Positions 26,364 to 34,879 of a DNA stretch of 62,603 nucleotides are shown one piece after another (within the stretch, counting starts at the first letter, position 1; the number at the start of each line of letters is the position of its first letter). The stretch lies in contig CAIQOV010000028.1 of NCBI GenBank assembly GCA_903873585.1, positions 1 to 62,603 of the forward strand, given 5' to 3'. Source of the DNA: an uncultured Rhodobacterales bacterium. Its GTDB lineage: Bacteria; Pseudomonadota; Alphaproteobacteria; Rhodobacterales; Rhodobacteraceae. The notes beneath the pieces were generated by a model. It was not told the DNA's origin. It was given only the letters and a program-made list of their open reading frames with translations, and did no database searches. The position numbers and the translations under genes are program-made.

Positions 26364-27656
26364 TCAAGACAGGGTGCCGTCGGCCTCGATCTTGGTCTTG
26401 CCGCCCAAATAGGGATGCAGCGCTGCGGGCAGGGTGACAGAGCCGTCAGCCTCTTGCCCGTTTTCCAACACCGCGATCAAGCAGCGCCCGACGGCGAGGC
26501 CAGACCCGTTCAGCGTGGCGACATAATCGGGCTTGCCGCCACCGTTGGGGCGGAAGCGGGCGTTCATGCGGCGGGCTTGGAACGCGCCGCAGGTGGAAAC
26601 CGACGAAATCTCGCGGTATTTTTGTTGGCCGGGCAGCCAGACTTCCAGATCATGGGTCTTTTGCGCGCCAAACCCCATGTCGCCGGTGCACAGCACAATG
26701 GTGCGGTAGGGCAGGCCCAGCTTTTCCAAAATCGCCTCGGCGCATTTGGTCATGCGGTCGTGCTCGGCAAGCGCCGTTTGGGGCGTGCAGATCGTTACCA
26801 TTTCGACCTTTTCGAACTGGTGCTGGCGCAGCATGCCCGTGGTGTCTTTGCCTGATGATCCGGCTTCTGACCTAAAGCACTGGGTATGGCCCGCCATGCG
26901 AATGGGCAGTTGGGCTTCTTCAAGAATCTCACCCGCGACCGAATTGGTCAGCGTTACTTCTGCGGTGGGAATAAGCCACCAGCCATTGGTGGTTTGATAG
27001 CTGTCTTCGGCGAATTTTGGCAGTTGGTTGGTGCCGTACATCGCATCGTCTTTGACCAAAACCGGCGTCCACATCTCGGTCAAGCCGTGGGTGTCAACAT
27101 GGGTGTCCAGCATCAGCTGGGCCAAGGCGCGGTGCACACGGGTGACAGCGCCCTTTAGCACCACAAAGCGGCTGCCTGACAGTTTGGCGGCGGTGGCGAA
27201 ATCCATGTTCGGGGTCACACCGGCGATCTCGAAATGCTCTTTGGGCGTGAAATCGAAGCTGCGGGGCGTGCCCCAGCGGTGAATCTCGACGTTTTGCGTT
27301 TCATCCTTGCCATCGGGCACAGCGTCCAGCGGCAGGTTGGGAATGCCCATCAGCATATCGCGCAGCGCTTGGTCTTCGGCGGCGGCTTCTTCGGTCAGGC
27401 GTTGGATGGCGGCTTTTTTCACCGCAACTTCGGCGCGCAGGCGTTCAAACTCGGCTTCATCGCCGCGCCCTTTGGCGGCCCCTGCTTCTTTGGAGGCGCG
27501 GTTTTGATCGGCCGTTGCGGTTTCAGCCGCGAGGATTTTGCCACGGCGGTCTTCATCCAAGGCCAGCACTTGGGCCGACAGGCCCTGCAATCCACGGCGC
27601 GACAGGGCCGCATCAAAGGCTGCGGGGTTTTCACGGATGGCGCGAATGTCGTGCAT
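26364..27656 (-). CDS. serS: Seryl-tRNA synthetase
   Basis: Class II synthetase charging tRNA-Ser (and tRNA-Sec). It is 430 residues, with the N-terminal long antiparallel coiled coil (roughly 30-105) that contacts the tRNA variable arm, motif 2 in [20 protein letters not shown] and motif 3 in [18 protein letters not shown]. The start at 27656 ([18 protein letters not shown]) is the family start, with AAAGG upstream; the frame runs on to 27689 without a ribosome-binding site. It converges with tdh (54-nt gap) and diverges from yajC. Confidence 0.96.
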   Translation of the reverse strand: MHDIRAIRENPAAFDAALSRRGLQGLSAQVLALDEDRRGKILAAETATADQNRASKEAGAAKGRGDEAEFERLRAEVAVKKAAIQRLTEEAAAEDQALRDMLMGIPNLPLDAVPDGKDETQNVEIHRWGTPRSFDFTPKEHFEIAGVTPNMDFATAAKLSGSRFVVLKGAVTRVHRALAQLMLDTHVDTHGLTEMWTPVLVKDDAMYGTNQLPKFAEDSYQTTNGWWLIPTAEVTLTNSVAGEILEEAQLPIRMAGHTQCFRSEAGSSGKDTTGMLRQHQFEKVEMVTICTPQTALAEHDRMTKCAEAILEKLGLPYRTIVLCTGDMGFGAQKTHDLEVWLPGQQKYREISSVSTCGAFQARRMNARFRPNGGGKPDYVATLNGSGLAVGRCLIAVLENGQEADGSVTLPAALHPYLGGKTKIEADGTLS

Positions 27657-27873
27657 GGCGGAACCTTTTTCGAACGTTGTTGCCCCCATATGCCCGATCA
27701 GCGCGCGCGGGTGAAGCGCAATTCAAACGTGCCCCCCCTTGAAGCGCGCCATACTCGCCCGCATGTGAGTAAGGGTAAGATGTGCCCGCCTTGCGCCTGT
27801 GCCCCCGTAAGGCTAGGGTGCGGCGAAATTTCAAGGTGGCCGCTGCCGCCGCCTTTGACCGAAAGGACGACCG

Positions 27874-28206
27874 ATGTTTGTGACTGCTGCTTACGCTCAG
27901 ACTGCTGGGGCTGCCGGAGGGGCTGGCTATGCCGTAGCCTCGTTCCTGCCACTGATCTTGATCTTCGGGATCATGTATATGCTGCTGATCCGTCCGCAGC
28001 AAAAGAAGATGAAAGACCTTAAAGCCATGATCGAAGCGGTGCGCCGCGGCGATCAAGTGCTGACAGCGGGCGGCATCATCGGCAAGGTTGTCAAAGTGGG
28101 TGACGACAATGTGCTGGAAGTTGAAATTGCCGAGGGCGTCAAGGTCAAGATCGCCAAGCACACGATCACGCAAGTGATGTCTAAGACCGAACCTGCGTCT
28201 GTCTGA
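27874..28206 (+). CDS. yajC: Sec translocase accessory subunit YajC
   Basis: A 110-residue single-span inner-membrane protein that associates with SecDF. The N-terminal region AYAVASFLPLILIFGIMYMLLI-like sequence is the membrane helix, followed by the conserved RPQQKKMKDL and a cytoplasmic domain (VLTAGGIIGKVVKV). Its start at 27874 has GAAAGGACGACC upstream. It lies 8 nt before secD, forming yajC-secD-secF. Confidence 0.95.
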   Translation: MFVTAAYAQTAGAAGGAGYAVASFLPLILIFGIMYMLLIRPQQKKMKDLKAMIEAVRRGDQVLTAGGIIGKVVKVGDDNVLEVEIAEGVKVKIAKHTITQVMSKTEPASV

Positions 28207-28214
28207 GCTGGCCC

Positions 28215-29894
28215 ATGCAACTGGAAACGCCGCTTTGGAAACGCCTGGTTATCTGGGCTGCGGTGGTGGCAGGGTTGATCCTTGCCGCCCCCAACCTGTT
28301 TTATTCCCGCGTTGAAACCCACAACGATGCCGCCACCGCCATTGCCAAGGCGCAAAAGGTCGGCGGTGTCGCGACGCCTGAACAGACAGCCGCGCTGGCG
28401 GTTTGGCCGTCTTGGGCACCTTCGGCCTTGGTCAACCTAGGGCTTGATTTGCGCGGCGGTGCGCATTTGCTGGCAGAGGTGAAGCTGGCCGATGTGTACA
28501 AGCAGCGCATGGATGCCTTTTGGCCCGATGCCCGCGACGCTTTGAAAGAGGTGCGCGATGCCACCGGCCCCGTGAAGCGCAAGCCCGCCCCTGATGGCAC
28601 CTTGCGCATCACCCTGACCAATCCTGACGGGATGCAGGCCGCTTTGGCCAAGTTGCAGGGGCTGACCGCGAATGTGGTAAGCCTGACCGGCGCAGGGCAG
28701 AAAGATATGGATATTGTCGCGGATGGCGGCGATATCGTGATCACTCTGTCAGATGCCGAAAAGGCTGCGACCGATACCCGCACCATGCAGCAATCGCTGG
28801 AAATCATCCGCCGCAGGGTAGATGCTGCGGGCACGCGCGAACCTTCTATCCAACGGCAGGGTGCAGACCGTATCTTGATCGAAGTGCCCGGCATCGGGTC
28901 GGCGGAAGAGCTTAAAGCCATCATCGGCACGACGGCCAAGTTGACCTTCAACACCGTGGTGGGCCAAGGGTCTGACAAGACGGCCAATCCGGGCGTGGGC
29001 AATTTGCTTTTGCCCGCATCTGACCAGCAAGGGCTGTATTACACGGTGGAAGAAGCCCCCGTTGTGACCGGCGATGATCTGGTTGATGCCCAACCTTCGT
29101 TTGACCAAAACGGGCGGCCTGCTGTCAGTTTCCGCTTTGACACATCAGGTGCGCGCAAGTTTGGCGAATATACCGGTGCCCATGTGGGCGAGCCTTTTGC
29201 CATTGTGCTGGACAAACAGGTGATTTCAGCCCCCACAATCCAAACCGCCATCACCGGCGGGTCCGGGATCATCACGGGCAACTTTACCGTAGAAGGTTCA
29301 ACCAATCTGGCCGTGCTGTTGCGCGCAGGCGCTTTGCCCGCCGAGATGACCTTTTTGGAAGAACGCACGGTTGGCCCCGAACTTGGGCAGGATTCGATTG
29401 ACGCCGGCAAAGTGGCGGCGATTGCCGGCATGGTGCTGGTGGGCCTGTTTATGCTGGCAAGCTACGGGATATTCGGGCTTTTTGCCAATATCACGCTGGT
29501 TTTAAGCATGGGGATCATCTTTGGCATTCTGTCGATGATTGGTGGTACGCTCACACTGCCGGGCATTGCGGGCCTTGTGCTGACGATTGGCACGGCGGTG
29601 GATGCCAACGTGCTGGTCTATGAACGCATCCGTGAAGAACTGCGCCACGCCAAAACGGCGGCGCGGGCGATTGAACTGGGCTATGAACGGGCCACAAGCG
29701 CGATTGTCGATGCCAACGTGACCACGTTGATCACCTCGATCGTGTTGTACTTCTTTGGGGCAGGGCCTGTGCGCGGCTTTGCCGTGGCGCTGTTCATCGG
29801 CATCGTGACCTCGGTGTTCACCGCGTTGTTCGTGACGCGGTTGATCATTCAGGTTTGGTTTAACTGGCGCAAGCCCAAGACCCTGATCGTGTGA
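28215..29894 (+). CDS. secD: Protein translocase subunit SecD
   Basis: RND-family subunit that uses the proton-motive force to help release proteins translocated through SecYEG. It is 559 residues, with an N-terminal membrane helix (LVIWAAVVAGLILAAPNLF), the large periplasmic P1 domain beginning LDLRGGAHLLAEV, and five C-terminal helices with the conserved GTAVDANVLVYERIREEL. At 559 residues it has normal alphaproteobacterial length. It lies 10 nt upstream of secF. Confidence 0.97.
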   Translation: MQLETPLWKRLVIWAAVVAGLILAAPNLFYSRVETHNDAATAIAKAQKVGGVATPEQTAALAVWPSWAPSALVNLGLDLRGGAHLLAEVKLADVYKQRMDAFWPDARDALKEVRDATGPVKRKPAPDGTLRITLTNPDGMQAALAKLQGLTANVVSLTGAGQKDMDIVADGGDIVITLSDAEKAATDTRTMQQSLEIIRRRVDAAGTREPSIQRQGADRILIEVPGIGSAEELKAIIGTTAKLTFNTVVGQGSDKTANPGVGNLLLPASDQQGLYYTVEEAPVVTGDDLVDAQPSFDQNGRPAVSFRFDTSGARKFGEYTGAHVGEPFAIVLDKQVISAPTIQTAITGGSGIITGNFTVEGSTNLAVLLRAGALPAEMTFLEERTVGPELGQDSIDAGKVAAIAGMVLVGLFMLASYGIFGLFANITLVLSMGIIFGILSMIGGTLTLPGIAGLVLTIGTAVDANVLVYERIREELRHAKTAARAIELGYERATSAIVDANVTTLITSIVLYFFGAGPVRGFAVALFIGIVTSVFTALFVTRLIIQVWFNWRKPKTLIV

Positions 29895-29904
29895 GGTAAT
29901 CGTC

Positions 29905-30885
29905 ATGGCATGGCGTCTAAGACTGGCCCCTGAAAAAACCAATATCGACTTCTTTCGGCACCAATGGATCACCTTTGGCGGGTCGATGCTGCTGATGGTT
30001 CTAAGCTTTGTCGCTTGGGGCGTGATGGGGCTGAATTTCGGCATCGACTTCAAAGGCGGCACCACGCTGCGCACCGATTCGGCCACGGTGATTGACACGG
30101 CCTTGTACCGGACCACGCTGGATGGGTTGAACCTTGGCGATGTGGCGATCAACGAGGTGTTTGACCCTTCTTTCCGCGCGGATCAGCACGTGGCGGCCAT
30201 TCGCCTTTCGGCGGCCAATGGCCAAGACCAGATCGACGATGCGGGCCTGAAGCGCATCACGGATGCGCTAACCGCGATGGACCCCGCGCTAAAAATCGTC
30301 TCGGTCGAGACGGTGGGGCCTAAGGTGTCGTCTGAACTGGTGTGGTCGTCGATCACGGCTTTGGTGGCGACCTCGCTGGGGATTTTGGGCTATATCTGGC
30401 TGCGGTTTGAATGGCAGTTCGCTTTGGGCGGCGTTTTGGCGCTGCTGCATGATGTGTTCATCACGGTGGGGATTTTTGCAGTGTTTCAGATCAAGTTTGA
30501 TCTGACCATTGTGGCGGCCTTGCTGACGATCTTGGGCTATTCGATCAACGACACGGTGGTGGTGTTTGACCGGTTGCGCGAAAACTTGATGAAATACAAG
30601 ACGATGCCGCTGAAAGAGGTGATGAACCTGTCGGTCAACGAAACCCTAAGCCGCACTTTGGCGACCTCTTTCACCACGCTTTTGGCGGTTGGGTCGATGC
30701 TGGCTTTGGGCGGCGATGTGATCCGGGGTTTTTCTTTTGCGATCTTCATGGGGATCATCTTGGGCACCTATTCGTCGGTTTATGTCGCCAAAAACTTGGT
30801 GCTGTTCCTTGGGCTTGACCGCAGCGATAAGCCGCGCGCTTCGGGCAAAGGGGCGGATCACGAGTTTGCCAATATAGATGCCTGA
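29905..30885 (+). CDS. secF: Protein translocase subunit SecF
   Basis: Partner of SecD in the SecDF-YajC complex, 326 residues. It opens with a membrane helix, then NFGIDFKGGTTLR (the SecF version of the DFxGG motif), a periplasmic domain and C-terminal helices with SINDTVVVFDRLRENL. It follows secD by 10 nt. Its stop overlaps a possible ATG of the next small gene. Confidence 0.97.
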   Translation: MAWRLRLAPEKTNIDFFRHQWITFGGSMLLMVLSFVAWGVMGLNFGIDFKGGTTLRTDSATVIDTALYRTTLDGLNLGDVAINEVFDPSFRADQHVAAIRLSAANGQDQIDDAGLKRITDALTAMDPALKIVSVETVGPKVSSELVWSSITALVATSLGILGYIWLRFEWQFALGGVLALLHDVFITVGIFAVFQIKFDLTIVAALLTILGYSINDTVVVFDRLRENLMKYKTMPLKEVMNLSVNETLSRTLATSFTTLLAVGSMLALGGDVIRGFSFAIFMGIILGTYSSVYVAKNLVLFLGLDRSDKPRASGKGADHEFANIDA

Positions 30886-31255
30886 ACCTGTTATGGCCGA
30901 TATTCGCATGACAGAGATCACTTACGGTTCGGCCCTCGCCATCGAAGGCTATGGGCCGGGCTTTTTTCGCATCGGCCGCCATGTGCTGCGCGGGGCGTGC
31001 TTGGTCACACCGTGGAACGCGGGCGCTTGGGGCGGTGTGGGCGACTGGGCGGGGCCTTTAGCGCTGCAGGGCAAGATTGATGTGCTGATCGTGGGCACGG
31101 GGGCAGAGATTGCGCATGTGCCCGCCGATTTTCGCGCCGCCTTTGAAGGGGTCGGAATCGGGGTGGAGGTGATGAACTCGCCTGCTGCGGCGCGCACCTA
31201 TAACGTGCTTTCGGGCGAAGGGCGGCGGATTGCGGCCTGTTTGCTGCCGGTGTGA
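30878..31255 (+). CDS. Mth938-like (DUF498) domain protein
   Basis: A small protein of the Mth938/NDUFAF3-like fold, whose mitochondrial relatives assist complex I assembly. Typical stretches are GYGPGFFRIG, VLIVGTGAEI and GIGVEVMNSPAAARTYNVL. It is about 120-125 residues. The start is unclear: ATG 30878 overlaps the secF stop (GATGCCTGA) and could be coupled; ATG 30893 and 30908 are equally possible. This gene commonly follows secF in Rhodobacterales. Its bacterial function is not established. Confidence 0.85.
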   Translation: MPEPVMADIRMTEITYGSALAIEGYGPGFFRIGRHVLRGACLVTPWNAGAWGGVGDWAGPLALQGKIDVLIVGTGAEIAHVPADFRAAFEGVGIGVEVMNSPAAARTYNVLSGEGRRIAACLLPV

Positions 31256-31274
31256 AGGGGTGACGCCCGCCTCA

Positions 31275-31355
31275 GGCCCCAAGGGGCCATCGGCGCGCGT
31301 CCGGAGGGGCCGGCCCCTCCTGTCCTCCGCGCTGGAAGGGCGTCTGCCCTTCCAG
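31275..31355. terminator. Three hairpins between convergent genes
   Basis: GGCCCC-AA-GGGGCC (31275-31288), the perfect palindrome GGAGGGGCCGGCCCCTCC (31303-31320), and CTGGAAGGGC-GTCT-GCCCTTCCAG (31332-31355, a 10-bp stem). They fill the 137-nt gap between the Mth938 gene and the FAD oxidoreductase and probably stop transcription from both sides. Confidence 0.6.
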
Positions 31356-31392
31356 ACCTTCCTGACAGTGTTTCCCGAAGACGCATGAGGGT

Positions 31393-32670
31393 TTAGCTGC
31401 GGCGCTCGCGCCAGTGGTCTTGGGCTTGAAGATACCAATAGGTCAGTTGCGCTACGGCCAGGCCTATCGCGCCGCCCGCGTAGTCTAGGCCCCAAGGCTT
31501 GAACAGGTCGATGCGGTTGGATTGGTTTAGGATGGCTTCGGCCAGAACCTTGCCCGCAATCGCGGTGGTGTTCAGGCCGTGGCCGCCAAAGGCGGTGATG
31601 TGCCAGACATCGGGCTGCAACGCGCCGATTTGTGGCATCAGATGGCGCGCATAGGCCATAAGGCCCGACCATGCGAGGTCGGTTTGCAAGGGGGCAAGCT
31701 GGGGATAAACATCCAGCATCGCGCGGCGCAGTTCGGCGGCAACTCCTTGGGGGTTGGCAGCGCGGGTGGTGATGCGACCGCCCCAAAGCAGGCGCTGGCC
31801 GCCATCGACCACGCGGTAATAATCTGATGCGCGGCGGTCATCTAGGATGGCAGCCTTGGTTCTAATCACCTGCGCCAACAGGTCGGGGGCGGGGGCTGAC
31901 ACCATCATATAGGTGGCAATCGGCAACACCGCGCGTTTCAGGCGCGGTATCAGCGTGCCGGTGTAACCGCCCGTGGCGAAGATGGCGCGTTTGGCCGTGA
32001 CATGGCCGTTCGGCGTGCGCAGGCGTTTGTGTGCGCCCTTCAGGTCACAGCCGATGGCGGGGCTGTGTTCATAGATTTTGCCCCCCAGACGTTCGACCTC
32101 GACCGCTAGGGCGCGCAGGTAGTTCAGGGGGTGGATGTGGAAAGCTTGGGGGTCTTCTAACCCGTGCAGATAGCGGGTGGTTTGCAGGCGCTCTTGAATG
32201 GCTTTGCGGTCGAGGTAGGTGAAGGCATAGCCATAGTCGCGGGCGAAATCCTCGGCATAGGCGTGCAGGTCTTGCGCTTGATCAAAGCGGCGCAGGTTTA
32301 GCAGGCCGGGGATCGGGTCGGCCTGCGGGATGCCTAGCGTTTGGATATGGCTGCGCAGGCGTTGCACGCCTTCAATCGTAAGGCGGTGCAGGGCGCGGGC
32401 ATTTTCTGGCCCCACACGGGCTTCGATAGCGTCAGAGCCGCAGGCGAAGGCGGGCGAGACGATGCCGCCGTTGCGGCCTGATGCGCCAAAGCCGATGGAT
32501 TCGCTTTCCAGCACCGTGACAGCCACGCCTTCGCGCGCCAGTTCCAGCGCCGTGGTCAGGCCCGCAAGGCCACCGCCGATGATAACGGTATCGGTATCTT
32601 GTGGGCCTTGCAGGGTGGGGCGATGGGTCTGGTCGGTGCGGGTTTGGGCGTAGAAGGTTTGGGGATACAT
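31393..32670 (-). CDS. FAD-dependent amine/amino-acid oxidoreductase (DadA/PuuB-like)
   Basis: A 425-residue flavoprotein of the D-amino-acid oxidase family. The N-terminal FAD-binding motif is DTVIIGGGLAGLTTALELA with the acidic end ESE, and a conserved GFGASGRNGGIVSPAF loop follows. The C-terminus has FGGHGLNTTAIAGKVLAEAI. The architecture resembles gamma-glutamylputrescine oxidase or small sarcosine-type oxidases; the substrate cannot be fixed. A hydrophobic C-terminal segment (DYAGGAIGLAVAQLTYWYL) may touch the membrane. I use the ATG at 32670, which overlaps the xth stop (TGATG), instead of the earlier in-frame ATG at 32691 inside xth. Confidence 0.87.
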   Translation of the reverse strand: MYPQTFYAQTRTDQTHRPTLQGPQDTDTVIIGGGLAGLTTALELAREGVAVTVLESESIGFGASGRNGGIVSPAFACGSDAIEARVGPENARALHRLTIEGVQRLRSHIQTLGIPQADPIPGLLNLRRFDQAQDLHAYAEDFARDYGYAFTYLDRKAIQERLQTTRYLHGLEDPQAFHIHPLNYLRALAVEVERLGGKIYEHSPAIGCDLKGAHKRLRTPNGHVTAKRAIFATGGYTGTLIPRLKRAVLPIATYMMVSAPAPDLLAQVIRTKAAILDDRRASDYYRVVDGGQRLLWGGRITTRAANPQGVAAELRRAMLDVYPQLAPLQTDLAWSGLMAYARHLMPQIGALQPDVWHITAFGGHGLNTTAIAGKVLAEAILNQSNRIDLFKPWGLDYAGGAIGLAVAQLTYWYLQAQDHWRERRS

Positions 32671-33452
32671 CAGGCGTCTAGCTCGATCCACACAGGCACA
32701 TGGTCGGATGGTTTGTCACGCCCGCGCACCGCTTTGTCGATGCCAGAGGTTTGCAGCAGGTCAGCGGCTTGGGGTGAGAGCAACAGGTGGTCGATGCGGA
32801 TGCCGTTGTTACGCTCCCACGCGCCAGCTTGGAAATCCCAATAGGTGTAGGTTCCCGAGGCGGGGTTTTGCGCGCGGATCGCATCGGTCAGGCCAAGGTT
32901 GAGCAGGCGCTGATAGGCTTGCCGCGATTGCGGCAGATACAGCGCGTCGGTCAGCCAGTTGTGCGGGTTGGCGGCGTCTTCGGCCTGCGGGATGATGTTG
33001 TAATCGCCGCACAGTACCAAGGCCTGCTCATCCGCCAGCAGCGTGCGCGTGCGGGAGAGCATTCTTTGCATCCAAGCCAGCTTGTAGTCATATTTCGGGC
33101 CGGGGGTCGGGTTGCCGTTGGGCAGATACAGGCCGCAGATCCGCACGGGGTGCTTGGGGCCGATCACCGTCGCCTCGATCCAGCGGGCCTGTTCATCGGC
33201 ATCGTCGCCGGGCAGGCAACGGGTGACATCTTCGAGCGGCAGTTTGGAGAGGATCGCGACGCCGTTGAAGGCCTTCATCCCGTGGGTTTCGACGGTGTAA
33301 CCTAGGGCTTCGAAGGCGTCACGGGGGAAAGCCTCGTCGACGGATTTGATCTCTTGCAGACAGGCGACATCGGGCTGCGCTTCGGCCAGCCAATCCAGCA
33401 GGGCTTGGGTGCGGGCTTTGATGCCGTTGATGTTGAAGGTGGCTATTTTCAT
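32670..33452 (-). CDS. xthA: Exodeoxyribonuclease III / AP endonuclease
   Basis: A 260-residue Mg-dependent nuclease of the exonuclease III family, which cuts at abasic sites and trims 3' ends in base-excision repair. The opening MKIATFNINGIKARTQALLDWL, the metal Glu in CLQEIKSVDEAFP, the active-site YLPNGNP, CGDYNIIPQ and the final SDHVPVWIEL are all typical. Length is normal. It is coupled to the downstream FAD oxidoreductase by TGATG overlap, although no functional link is evident. Confidence 0.95.
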   Translation of the reverse strand: MKIATFNINGIKARTQALLDWLAEAQPDVACLQEIKSVDEAFPRDAFEALGYTVETHGMKAFNGVAILSKLPLEDVTRCLPGDDADEQARWIEATVIGPKHPVRICGLYLPNGNPTPGPKYDYKLAWMQRMLSRTRTLLADEQALVLCGDYNIIPQAEDAANPHNWLTDALYLPQSRQAYQRLLNLGLTDAIRAQNPASGTYTYWDFQAGAWERNNGIRIDHLLLSPQAADLLQTSGIDKAVRGRDKPSDHVPVWIELDA

Positions 33453-33499
33453 GGGGCAGGCTCCTGTTGGGGCCTTGGTAGCGTGTCAGCGCGGCGCTG

Positions 33500-34228
33500 T
33501 CATCTGGGGGATGCGGTATAGGGCAAGCTGATTTGCGCGGCGTTCAGCCACATCTGGTCAAGCCGGTCGAGTTCGGCGGTGTCAAAGCGCTCTGCCTCCT
33601 CCCAATAGCGGCCAGAAGGAACTTGGTAGCCAAGGGCGGCTTCACGCGCTTGGGCGGCTTGGGTTAGGGCTGCATCAAAGGGCGCGGGGCGGGTTTGGGG
33701 CAGATCGGCGCGGGTGGCACGTGGGAAAACAAGGCGCGAGGGGCCGGTGGAAAGGTTGACCATCGCACAGCCCTGCATTGCTGCGAGAACCATCAGGCGG
33801 GCAGATTTGGCTTCAAGACTGCGCAAGGTGATGTCGGGGCGCAGCGGGTCGGCGGTGCCGGTGCCGTAGAAATGGGTTTCGCCTTGGGCGGGATAGTGCA
33901 TATCGCAGCCCAAAACGGCAATGACTTTGGGTTTGATCGCTGCAAGCATCCAATAAGCGGTGGTAAAGGCCATGGTGCCACCGGCATAGACAAAGCCGCC
34001 GTAAAGGTTTTGCGCGGGCACGAAATCTTCTTGCAGGATCAGGCGCTGGTGGGCCGCAGGGGTGGGGCGGCGGTCTTGCGGAAAATCCCACGGGCAGCAC
34101 AGGTCATCCCAGTCGTCGCGGATGCGCCACGCGTTGTTGATGGTCACGATATGATCAAAGGGCGCGCGGGGCCAATCGCGCGCGTCGACCGCGTTGGGGG
34201 CAGAGCCGAGCATAAGGGCGATGGGCAT
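33500..34228 (-). CDS. Conserved hypothetical protein, possibly DUF115/sialyltransferase-like fold
   Basis: A 242-residue protein I cannot assign. The start (PIALMLGSAPNAVDARDWP) looks like a Rossmann-type first strand and loop. Later parts include IVTINNAWRI, GGFVYAGGTMAFTTAYWML and VIAVLGCDMHYPAQGETHFYG. The first-strand GSAPN and the GCDMHYP segment recall DUF115 or GT29-type proteins, in which a nucleotide-sugar site is built from similar loops; this is only a resemblance. There is no signal peptide. It lies between erpA and xth on the same strand with 47-56 nt gaps. Confidence 0.75.
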   Translation of the reverse strand: MPIALMLGSAPNAVDARDWPRAPFDHIVTINNAWRIRDDWDDLCCPWDFPQDRRPTPAAHQRLILQEDFVPAQNLYGGFVYAGGTMAFTTAYWMLAAIKPKVIAVLGCDMHYPAQGETHFYGTGTADPLRPDITLRSLEAKSARLMVLAAMQGCAMVNLSTGPSRLVFPRATRADLPQTRPAPFDAALTQAAQAREAALGYQVPSGRYWEEAERFDTAELDRLDQMWLNAAQISLPYTASPR

Positions 34229-34284
34229 GAAACCTCCGGTCTATGGAGCCGAAAGCTAGGGCGAATCTGGCCGAGGGCGAGGGA

Positions 34285-34617
34285 TTAGAGCGAGAAAGAT
34301 GTACCGCAACCGCACGAAGATTGAGCGTTGGGGTTTTGGATAACAAAGCGCGCGCCGATCAATTCAGCGGAAAAATCGATCACTGCGTTCGACAGGTAGG
34401 GGAGTGAGACTTGATCAACCAGCACTCGCTGGCCGTTCTTTTCCAAGATCAGATCGTCGGCGGTGGGGTCATCAAGTTTGATGTCATACTGAAAGCCCGA
34501 ACATCCGCCACCTTCGACCGCCACGCGCAGGGCCTTGGCTTGGCCGGTAAGGGCTGCAATCTCGGCCAAGCGGTCAAAGGCGCGGTCGGTGACGCGGGGG
34601 GGTAGCGTGAGGGACAT
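34285..34617 (-). CDS. erpA: Iron-sulfur cluster insertion protein ErpA/IscA family
   Basis: A-type Fe-S carrier of 110 residues. It has the three conserved cysteines: one in GGGCSGFQYDI (about residue 39) and two in the C-terminal SSCGCGTSFSL. A-type carriers receive clusters from IscU/SufB and deliver them to apo-proteins. ErpA versus IscA/SufA cannot be settled on sequence alone; the isolated position, away from isc/suf genes, favours ErpA. The start at 34617 has AGGAG upstream. The divergent region to dgt carries the palindrome cluster. Confidence 0.9.
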   Translation of the reverse strand: MSLTLPPRVTDRAFDRLAEIAALTGQAKALRVAVEGGGCSGFQYDIKLDDPTADDLILEKNGQRVLVDQVSLPYLSNAVIDFSAELIGARFVIQNPNAQSSCGCGTSFSL

Positions 34618-34682
34618 GGGGCTCTCCTTGAGATTGGAAGATAGGCGCTGAGGGGGCGAGGTTCAAGGCGGAAGGTGGGGCG

Positions 34683-34779
34683 CGATTTTTCGCCGAAAAA
34701 TCGGTTTTGGCGAGGCATACGATTTTTCTGCGAAAAATCGAGTTGAGGCGGGATTTTCGATTTTTCGCCAGAAAAATCG
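34683..34779. repeat. Palindrome cluster 1 (three copies)
   Basis: Three copies of one palindrome: 34683-34703 (arms CGATTTTTCG/CGAAAAATCG, 1-nt centre), 34720-34740 (arms CGATTTTTC/GAAAAATCG, centre TGC) and 34758-34779 (same arms, centre GCCA). They lie in the divergent erpA/dgt promoter region. Related clusters are at 46466-46562 and 61822-61950. Confidence 0.85.
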
Positions 34780-34879
34780 GCATTTCAGCGAGCGTCTTTG
34801 GCAAAGCGCAAATCGGGGGGCTTTGGGTTGGTTTGTGGGGGCAGGGCGCGTATAAGGGGGCAAAGCTTTGTGAGGTTTC

